Shown in pieces: positions 7,382 to 12,757 of a DNA stretch of 29,001 bases. This stretch comes from JBCBSZ01 sp039197885 (GTDB lineage: Bacteria > Actinomycetota > Acidimicrobiia > Acidimicrobiales > Poriferisodalaceae): assembly GCA_039197885.1 (NCBI GenBank), contig JBCCTY010000018.1:1-29001 (forward strand). Direction: 5' to 3'. The notes below the pieces were generated by a model. The model did no database searches. It saw nothing but the letters and a program-made list of their open reading frames with translations, and was not told the DNA's origin. The translations under genes were made by a program, and so were the position numbers. How positions within the stretch are numbered: position 1 is the first letter of the stretch; each line of letters opens with the position of its first letter.

Positions 7382-8391
7382 CCCCCTTGATCCGACGCCT
7401 CGTTCCCGCGCTCATCGGCGTGGCCGTCCTCGCCGCCGCGTGCGGCGACGACTCCGCCGACACCGACGCGGCACCCAGCGCCGACACGACCGAGCTCACC
7501 GTGATGCTCAACTGGGTGCCGAACGCGCACCACGCCGGCATCTACCTCGCACGTGAGCGGGGCTACTACGCCGAGGAGGGCCTCGACATCTCCATCGTCG
7601 AGCCGGCCTTCGACATCGGGGTCGAGGCGGCCGTCGCCGCCGGTCAGGCCGACGTCGGCCTCGCCCAGGCCGAGTCGCTCCTGCCCGCCCGGGCGGCCGG
7701 CATCGACGTCACGGCCATCGCGACGGTCCTGCCCTCGAACGACTCGGTCCTCATGGGCCTCGCCGACGACGGCATCACCGAGCCCGCCGATCTCGAGGGC
7801 GCCACCTACGGCGGCTTCGGCGGAGCGCTCGAGACCGAGCTGATCTCCGCGCTCGTGGAGTGCGACGGCGGCGATCCGGCAGCGGTCGAGTTCGTCGAGG
7901 TCGGCAACGTCGACTACGTGCCCGGCATGCAGCAGGACCGCTTCGACGTCGCCTGGGTGTTCAGCGGCTGGGATCGGATCCGCGCCGACGAGGTGCTCGG
8001 GGTCGAGGCCACCGAGATCCGCTTCGACGACCACCTCGACTGCATCCCCGACTGGTACACGCCGCTCGTGCTCGCGTCGGCCGACCGCGTCGAGGCGAGC
8101 GACGGCGACCTCGCCGGCTTCCTCGCCGCGACCGCTCGGGGCTACGCCGACGTCGCCGCCGATCCGGCGGCCGGGTCGGCGGCGATGACCGACGACGTGC
8201 TCGAGCTCGACGCCGAGCTGATCGACACCGCCGTCGCCTACTACGCCGACCGGTTCCTGACCGACGGCGCCTGGGGGCCGATGGACGGTGCCGTGTGGAG
8301 CGAGTTCGCCGACTTCCTCGGTGACGCCGGCCTGCTCGAGGGCGAGGTCGACGTGGAGTCAGCCTGGACCAACGACCTGCTCCCGGGTTGA
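7378..8391 (+). CDS. thiY: NMT1/THI5-like substrate-binding lipoprotein of the thiamine-precursor transporter (ThiY-like)
   Basis: This 337-residue secreted lipoprotein has an N-terminal RR-containing signal, a hydrophobic core and the lipobox VLAAAC with lipid-bearing Cys22, then an acidic linker. The mature part begins TVMLNWVPNAHHAGIYLA (41-58) and RERGYYAEEGLDISI, the characteristic opening of NMT1/THI5 binding proteins that recognise thiamine pyrimidine (HMP or formylaminopyrimidine). QADVGLAQAESLL near 97-109 fits the same fold. It should capture substrate outside the membrane for the ThiX-like permease. ATG 7378 overlaps the permease stop. Taurine or nitrate binding is excluded mainly by the riboswitch context. 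Confidence 0.9.
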   Translation: MTPLIRRLVPALIGVAVLAAACGDDSADTDAAPSADTTELTVMLNWVPNAHHAGIYLARERGYYAEEGLDISIVEPAFDIGVEAAVAAGQADVGLAQAESLLPARAAGIDVTAIATVLPSNDSVLMGLADDGITEPADLEGATYGGFGGALETELISALVECDGGDPAAVEFVEVGNVDYVPGMQQDRFDVAWVFSGWDRIRADEVLGVEATEIRFDDHLDCIPDWYTPLVLASADRVEASDGDLAGFLAATARGYADVAADPAAGSAAMTDDVLELDAELIDTAVAYYADRFLTDGAWGPMDGAVWSEFADFLGDAGLLEGEVDVESAWTNDLLPG

Positions 8392-8403
8392 GCCGGACGA
8401 GTC

Positions 8404-9174
8404 GTGGACGGGGGGATCGAGCTGGTGGGCATCCGCCACGCGTTCGGTCGTGGCGGCACCACCCCCGTCCTCGACGACGTCGACCTGCGGGTCGGCGACG
8501 GTCAGTTCGTCGCCCTGGTCGGGCCCAGCGGTTGCGGCAAGACCACGTTGCTGCGGATGGTCGCCGGACTCGTGACACCCGACGAGGGCACGGCATCGGT
8601 CGGGGGACTCGACGTCACCGGGCGGCCGGGCGCGGTCGCCCTGCACCCGCAGCGCGATCTGCTGCTCCCCTGGCGGCGTGCCCTCGCGAACGCGGTCGTC
8701 GCCGCCGAGGTCACCGGCACCGCCCGCGACGTCGCCCGCCGCCGGGCCGACGAGCTGTGGGACCGGTTCGGCCTCACCGGGTTCGAGCGAGCCTGGCCGT
8801 CGCAGCTCTCGGGCGGGATGCGTCAGCGACTGGCCCTGCTGCGGACGTTCCTGGTCGAACGACCGGTGCTGCTGCTCGACGAGCCGTTCGGGGCGCTCGA
8901 CGCGATCACGAGGCGCGACCTCCACGAGTGGCTGGCCGGCATCCTCGCCACCGACCCGCGAACGGTGCTGCTCGTCACCCACGACGTCGAGGAGGCCATC
9001 GTCCTCGCCGACCGCGTGGTCGTGATGTCGCAGCGACCCGGTCGCCTCGTCGCCGACGTCACCGTCGAACTGCCCCCGCATCGGACCGGACGCACGACCG
9101 AACCTGCCTTCGTCGCGCTGAAGGCCGAGATCCTCGATGCGCTCGCCACCGGCCACCGCCGCTCCGACCCATGA
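8404..9174 (+). CDS. thiZ: ABC transporter ATPase of the thiamine-precursor system (ThiZ-like)
   Basis: This 256-residue cytoplasmic ATPase energises the permease. It has Walker A GPSGCGKTT (40-48), Q-loop Gln83, signature LSGGMRQ (135-141), Walker B VLLLDEP (155-161), D-loop GALD and switch His193 in VTHD. This is the SsuB/TauB/ThiZ-type arrangement and an ordinary family length. It starts with GTG 12 bp after the binding-protein gene. The last 26 or so codons are included in a 92-bp tandem duplication, so its C-terminal tail is encoded a second time immediately downstream. Its stop overlaps an ATG (9171). Confidence 0.92.
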   Translation: MDGGIELVGIRHAFGRGGTTPVLDDVDLRVGDGQFVALVGPSGCGKTTLLRMVAGLVTPDEGTASVGGLDVTGRPGAVALHPQRDLLLPWRRALANAVVAAEVTGTARDVARRRADELWDRFGLTGFERAWPSQLSGGMRQRLALLRTFLVERPVLLLDEPFGALDAITRRDLHEWLAGILATDPRTVLLVTHDVEEAIVLADRVVVMSQRPGRLVADVTVELPPHRTGRTTEPAFVALKAEILDALATGHRRSDP

Positions 9175-9285
9175 GCGGCGTCACGACCACCGAACCCGCC
9201 TTCGTCGCGCTGAAGGCCGAGATCGTCGATGCGCTCGCCACCGGCCACCGCCGCTCCGACCCATGAGCGGCGTCACGACCACCGA
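9097..9285 (+). repeat. 92-bp tandem duplication of the ATPase gene's 3' end
   Basis: The segment 9097-9193 repeats at 9189-9285 with a period of 92 bp and only two substitutions (T9105 to C9197, C9132 to G9224). Copy 1 is the end of the ATPase gene including its stop. Copy 2 is read through ATG 9171 as a 31-codon frame with the same amino-acid tail (one synonymous and one Leu-to-Val change), because the ATGA overlap restores the frame. A 16-codon frame (9263-9313) then begins at the equivalent ATG and ends in the ATGA that starts the ligase at 9310. This looks like a recent slippage or unequal-exchange event. Confidence 0.93.
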
Positions 9286-9309
9286 CACCGACATGGGAAC
9301 ATCTGCAAC

Positions 9310-11016
9310 ATGAGCCGCACGCTCGAGGACGTCTACGCCGAGCTCACCGCCCCCGGTGAGCGATTCGAGGTCGGCACCGAGGTGGTCCGGGGCACGCCGA
9401 CGAAGGTCTACCGGCAGGCGCCGGCCCACCTGCGAGAGCTGCTCGACCGGGCACTGCGCCACGGCGACGTGCCCTACCTCGTCTACGAGGACGAGCGGTG
9501 GGGATTCGCCGAAACCCGCCGTCACGCCGCCTCGCTCGCCCACGTGCTCCGCGATCGGTACGACGTGGGCCACGGCGACCGCGTCGCCATCGCCGTCCGC
9601 AACTACCCCGAGTGGGTCGTCGCCTTCTGGGCGACGGTCGCCCTCGGCGCGGTGTCGGTGCCGCTCAACGGCTGGTGGCAGGGCGACGAGCTCGAGTACG
9701 GCCTGAGCGACTCCGGCTCCGGGGTGCTGGTGGCCGACGACCAGCGCCTCGACCGCCTCGGCGACCGGCTCGGGCGGCTCGGGTTGGCGGGGCGCACGAT
9801 CGCCGTGCGCTCCGAGCGCGACCTGCCCGGCGTCGACCACTACGGCGACCTCGTCGACCCCCGCGACGACCTCCCCGACGCCGATGTCGGGCCCGACGAC
9901 GACGCGACGATCTTCTACACCTCGGGCACCACCGGGTTCCCGAAGGGCGTCGTCGGCACCCACCGCAACATGACGACCAACCTGTGGAACCTGCTGATCT
10001 CGGCCGGAGCCCGCCAGAAGATGGGTCGTGAGGACCGCGCCACCGAATCGGGATCCGACGCGAAGCGGCCCGACCAGAACGCGATCCTGCTCACCGTCCC
10101 GCTGTTCCACGCCACGGGCTGCCACAGCGTGATGGTCCCCTCGATGTTCACCGGCCAGAAGGTGGTGATGATGTACCGCTGGGACCCCGGGCGGGCGCTC
10201 GAGCTGATCGAGCGCGAGCAGGTCACGGCGTTCACCGGCGTCCCCACCATGGTCAAGGAGCTGATCGAGCACGACGACTTCGACTCGCGCGACACGTCGT
10301 CGCTCCGCTCGGTCGGCGCCGGCGGGGCGCCCACACCCCCGGGTCTCGTGTCGAGGATGGCCGAGCTGTTCCCCCGGGCGAACCCGGGCAACGGCTACGG
10401 CCTCACCGAGACCTCGTCGATCTCCACGATGAACGGCGGCGACGACTACGTCCGCCATCCCGACAGCGTCGGCAAGCCGGTCCCCGTCGTCGAGCTCCGG
10501 GTGGTGACCGACGGCGGCGACGACGTGGTCCGGGGGGAGCCCGGCGAGCTGTGGATCAAGGGACCCAACGTCGTGCGCGGCTACTGGGGCAAGCCCGACG
10601 ACACCGCGGAGTCGTTCGTCGAGGGCGGCTGGTTCCGGTCGGGCGACGTCGCCCGCATCGACGACGAGGGGTTCGTCTACCTCGTCGACCGGGCCAAGGA
10701 CATCGTCATCCGTGGCGGCGAGAACATCTCGACCGTCGAGGTCGAGGCAGCGATCCACGAGCACGACGCGGTGATGGAGGTCGCGGTGTTCGGTGCCCCC
10801 CACGACCGCCTCGGCGAGGAGGTCGCCGCGGCGGTGCTCCCCAAGCCGGGCCGGACGCTCACCACCGAGGAGATCATCGAGCACCTGTCCGGTCACCTGG
10901 CCGGCTTCAAGATCCCGTCGCGGGTCTGGGTCGTCGACGAGCAGTTGCCCCGCAACGCCGCCGGCAAGATCGTCAAACGCGACCTCCGCGACCGCCTCCT
11001 CGCCGACGACGGGTAG
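9310..11016 (+). CDS. AMP-dependent acyl-CoA synthetase/ligase (class I adenylate-forming enzyme)
   Basis: This 568-residue enzyme should activate a carboxylic acid with ATP and transfer it to CoA; the substrate cannot be read from sequence. Motifs are the P-loop YTSGTTGFPKG (203-213), GYGLTETSS (362-370), WFRSGDVARID (441-451), the hinge DRAKDIVIRGGENIS (460-474) and the catalytic C-terminal lysine Lys553 in NAAGKIVKR. The pattern is closest to fatty-acid and medium-chain acyl-CoA ligases. ATG 9310 overlaps the stop of a 16-codon frame produced beside the ATPase-tail repeat, so it may be translated from the thiamine transcript. Functional involvement in thiamine metabolism is not implied. 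A more upstream in-frame start (9229) lies inside the repeat and is disfavoured. Confidence 0.87.
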   Translation: MSRTLEDVYAELTAPGERFEVGTEVVRGTPTKVYRQAPAHLRELLDRALRHGDVPYLVYEDERWGFAETRRHAASLAHVLRDRYDVGHGDRVAIAVRNYPEWVVAFWATVALGAVSVPLNGWWQGDELEYGLSDSGSGVLVADDQRLDRLGDRLGRLGLAGRTIAVRSERDLPGVDHYGDLVDPRDDLPDADVGPDDDATIFYTSGTTGFPKGVVGTHRNMTTNLWNLLISAGARQKMGREDRATESGSDAKRPDQNAILLTVPLFHATGCHSVMVPSMFTGQKVVMMYRWDPGRALELIEREQVTAFTGVPTMVKELIEHDDFDSRDTSSLRSVGAGGAPTPPGLVSRMAELFPRANPGNGYGLTETSSISTMNGGDDYVRHPDSVGKPVPVVELRVVTDGGDDVVRGEPGELWIKGPNVVRGYWGKPDDTAESFVEGGWFRSGDVARIDDEGFVYLVDRAKDIVIRGGENISTVEVEAAIHEHDAVMEVAVFGAPHDRLGEEVAAAVLPKPGRTLTTEEIIEHLSGHLAGFKIPSRVWVVDEQLPRNAAGKIVKRDLRDRLLADDG

Positions 11017-11045
11017 GACCTCGGCGTCTGGTTGGCCCGAGCGGC

Positions 11046-11073
11046 TCAAGTCCCGGGGGGTGGCGCCCGATGG
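11046..11073 (+). promoter_or_regulatory. Candidate sigma28 (FliA/WhiG)-type promoter for cheC
   Basis: CTCAAGTC (11045-11052) contains the -35-like TCAA, and CCCGATGG (11066-11073) lies 16 bp further. The sigma28-family consensus is TAAA-N15-GCCGATAA. The same CTCAAGTC octamer recurs before cheY with a similarly placed GCCGACGG. The predicted start point is near 11080, leaving a short leader with a GAGGAG ribosome site at 11091-11096. Confidence 0.55.
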
Positions 11074-11102
11074 ACCCCGTGAGGCGAGCCGAGGAGCTGG
11101 GC

Positions 11103-11657
11103 ATGACGACGAGCGCCGAACAGGACCTCTTCACCGAGGTCACCAACGTCGGGGGAGGGAGCGCGGCGACCGCGCTGTCCGAGCTGCTGATGACCAGGGT
11201 CAACATGGGGCTGCCCCGCACGGAGGTCGCCACGGCGGCCGACTACGTGTCGAAGCACGCCATCGACCCCGGTCAACTGGCCACCTGCGTGGTCGGCGTC
11301 ACCGGTGAGGTCACCGGCAACCTCGCCGTGCTCTACGGCTCGACGGCGGCCTACGAGGCGGTCCTGGGCATGCCCGACGCCGATCTCGACTCGGCCTTCG
11401 CGGAGATCGGCAACATCCTCTGCGCCCGGTTCCTCATCGCCATCGGCGAGCTCGCCGATCTCTTCGCCGAGGTGACGCCGCCGATCGTGCATCGCGTCGA
11501 TCGCGACGGGCTCGTCGACCTCATCGGGCGCAGCGCCCCGGCCGACCCCTTCACCTGCCTCGTCACGCGGCTCGTGATCGAGGGCGTCGAGGCCCACGCG
11601 GAGCTGGTCTATCTCCCGACCGAGGAGTCGCTGACGCGGCTCTCGACGATCCTCTGA
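11103..11657 (+). CDS. cheC: CheC-family CheY-P phosphatase
   Basis: This 184-residue protein should dephosphorylate phospho-CheY and so terminate chemotaxis signals. Both CheC active-site helices are intact: Asp8-x3-Glu12-x2-Asn15 with Pro38 at the Nx22P position, and Ser97-x3-Glu101-x2-Asn104 with Pro127 likewise. The pseudo-symmetric CheC fold is evident from NVGGGSAATALSELL and EIGNILCARFLIAIG. ATG 11103 is preferred because GAGGAG lies 6 nt upstream; an earlier in-frame start at about 11070 overlaps the promoter-like element. It is followed 78 bp later by cheY, its natural substrate. No cheA, cheW, receptor or flagellar gene is in the window. CheX or FliY are less likely because two complete phosphatase motifs are present. 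Confidence 0.9.
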   Translation: MTTSAEQDLFTEVTNVGGGSAATALSELLMTRVNMGLPRTEVATAADYVSKHAIDPGQLATCVVGVTGEVTGNLAVLYGSTAAYEAVLGMPDADLDSAFAEIGNILCARFLIAIGELADLFAEVTPPIVHRVDRDGLVDLIGRSAPADPFTCLVTRLVIEGVEAHAELVYLPTEESLTRLSTIL

Positions 11658-11674
11658 CGCCACTCGGCGTTCAC

Positions 11675-11701
11675 TCAAGTCGTCGGCCACCGGGCCGACG
11701 G
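11675..11701 (+). promoter_or_regulatory. Candidate sigma28-type promoter for cheY, overlapping an 8-bp hairpin
   Basis: TCAA (11675-11678), in the shared octamer CTCAAGTC, is followed after 15 bp by GCCGACGG (11694-11701), close to TAAA-N15-GCCGATAA. The spacer and -10 also form a perfect stem, CGTCGGCC (11681-11688) with GGCCGACG (11693-11700) around a 4-nt loop. The -10 resemblance could therefore partly reflect that hairpin, which might instead end or process the cheC transcript. Confidence 0.5.
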
Positions 11702-11735
11702 AGCAACCACAGGACGAGCACCCTCTGGAGTACCG

Positions 11736-12095
11736 ATGGCCCGCATCATGGTCGTGGACGACGCTGCGTTCATGCGCAACAACCTCAAGCACATCCTCAC
11801 TCAGGCCGGCCACGAGGTCGCCGGTGAGGCGGTGGACGGTGCCGACGCCGTCGAGAAGTACGACGAGCTCAAGCCCGATCTCGTCACGATGGACATCACG
11901 ATGCCGAACATGGACGGCATCGAGGCGCTGAAGCAGATCCGGGGCAAGGATCCGGCGAGCTGCGTGATCATGTGCTCGGCGATGGGCCAGGAGTCCCTCG
12001 TGGTCGAGGCCATCACCTCCGGTGCCCGTGACTTCGTCGTCAAGCCGTTCCAGGGCGAGCGCGTCGTCGACGCCGTCAACAAGGCGCTCGGCTGA
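11736..12095 (+). CDS. cheY: Chemotaxis response regulator CheY
   Basis: This is a single-domain receiver of 119 residues with no output domain. The phosphorylation machinery is complete: Asp8 and Asp9 (MVVDDAAF), phospho-acceptor Asp53 (TMDITMPNMDG), Ser81 (MCSAMGQ) and Lys103 (VVKPF). Length and the MPNMDGIEAL motif are typical of CheY that docks on the flagellar switch. GGAG at 11727-11730 sits 5 nt before ATG 11736. Directly downstream of cheC, it is presumably the substrate of that phosphatase. The last codons and stop form the first unit of a three-copy 35-bp hairpin repeat. A stand-alone receiver for another pathway cannot be excluded. Confidence 0.93.
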   Translation: MARIMVVDDAAFMRNNLKHILTQAGHEVAGEAVDGADAVEKYDELKPDLVTMDITMPNMDGIEALKQIRGKDPASCVIMCSAMGQESLVVEAITSGARDFVVKPFQGERVVDAVNKALG

Positions 12096-12180
12096 GACCG
12101 AGCAGCTCGACCGACACGGCGCTCGGCTGAACCCGAGCGGCTCGACCGAGACGGCGCTCGGCTGAGACCGAGCGGCTCGG
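12083..12180 (+). repeat. Three tandem 35-bp hairpin repeats after cheY
   Basis: Units start at 12083, 12118 and 12153; the third is clean for 28 bp. Each contains GCTCGG, a 6-nt loop and CCGAGC (12086-12103, 12121-12138, 12156-12173). The first unit includes the last codons and stop of cheY, and units 1 and 2 agree at 31 of 35 positions. No T-tract follows, so these are not standard intrinsic terminators. They could act as a Rho-linked or 3'-end-stabilising structure, or be a slippage product. Confidence 0.85.
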
Positions 12181-12218
12181 GGCTCGACGCCGAGGGATGG
12201 GCGAGCTCCGGCGACGGC

Positions 12219-12683
12219 GTGCAGACTGCTGTCGTGTCCGAGGAGCTGAAGCTCGTCCCCGTGCTCACCCTTCGCCGCGGACTGGCCCGCCGGTGCCCCG
12301 CTTGCGGGTCCGGCGGGCTCTTTCGCGCCTGGTTCCGCATGCGGGAACGGTGCCCGCGCTGTGGGCTGCTCTTCGAGCGGATCGAGGGACAGTGGCTCGG
12401 CTCGCTCGGCATCAACACCATCGTGACCTTCGTCCTGCTCTTCGTCCTGGTCGTGGCCGGGGTCTTCGCGACCGCCCCCGACGTCGCGGTCACCCCCCTG
12501 ATCGTCGCTGCCGTCGCGATCGGCGGGCTGTTCCCCGCGCTCTTCTTCCCGTGGTCGCGGACCCTCTGGCTGTCGATCGATCTGCTGATGCGACCGCCGA
12601 CCACCGACGAGCTCGACGCGACGACCGAGGGGGTCCGTGTCCTCCCTCCGACCTCCCCGGGACGGCCCCCGAGATCCACCTGA
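12219..12683 (+). CDS. DUF983 family membrane protein
   Basis: This protein of about 154 residues has unknown function. Two CPxC zinc knuckles, CPAC (27-30) and CPRC (45-48), lie in the RGLARRCPACGSGGLFRAW and MRERCPRCGLLFER segments that define DUF983. They are followed by two membrane segments (about 66-87 and 93-115). The likely topology is a cytoplasmic zinc-ribbon head on a helical hairpin. The start is uncertain: GTG 12219 or GTG 12234 are both possible and neither has a good ribosome site; the conserved region begins later in either case. It lies between cheY and a diguanylate cyclase, but I see no functional link beyond proximity. Confidence 0.85.
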   Translation: MQTAVVSEELKLVPVLTLRRGLARRCPACGSGGLFRAWFRMRERCPRCGLLFERIEGQWLGSLGINTIVTFVLLFVLVVAGVFATAPDVAVTPLIVAAVAIGGLFPALFFPWSRTLWLSIDLLMRPPTTDELDATTEGVRVLPPTSPGRPPRST

Positions 12684-12724
12684 GGAACCCGGTCGGGATC
12701 GACCGCCTTCGCGGGCCGGCGGCC

Positions 12725-12751
12725 TCACGAACCGCTCGCCGGCGCCGATGG
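12725..12751 (+). promoter_or_regulatory. Candidate sigma28-type promoter for the diguanylate cyclase
   Basis: TCAC (12725-12728) and GCCGATGG (12744-12751) are 15 bp apart, matching TAAA-N15-GCCGATAA at most informative positions and resembling the elements before cheC and cheY. The GTG start at 12758 lies 6 nt after the -10, so the transcript would begin at or next to the start codon, giving a leaderless message. Confidence 0.5.
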
Positions 12752-12757
12752 GAGCGA

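Noticed and set aside
9263..9313. 16-codon open frame between the ATPase-tail repeat and the ligase as a real gene.
   Set aside because: No protein features; reported only as part of the start-stop relay finding.
9181..11049. Long minus-strand open frame opposite the acyl-CoA ligase.
   Set aside because: Composition is that of an antisense shadow; the plus strand holds all adenylate-forming enzyme motifs.
11681..11700. 8-bp hairpin between cheC and cheY as a Rho-independent terminator.
   Set aside because: No T-tract follows, and it overlaps the promoter-like element; kept only as a note there.
12083..12180. Possible CRISPR array (regular 35-bp repeats).
   Set aside because: There are no unique spacers between units; repeats are directly contiguous, contain hairpins and include the end of cheY. 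No cas genes are present.
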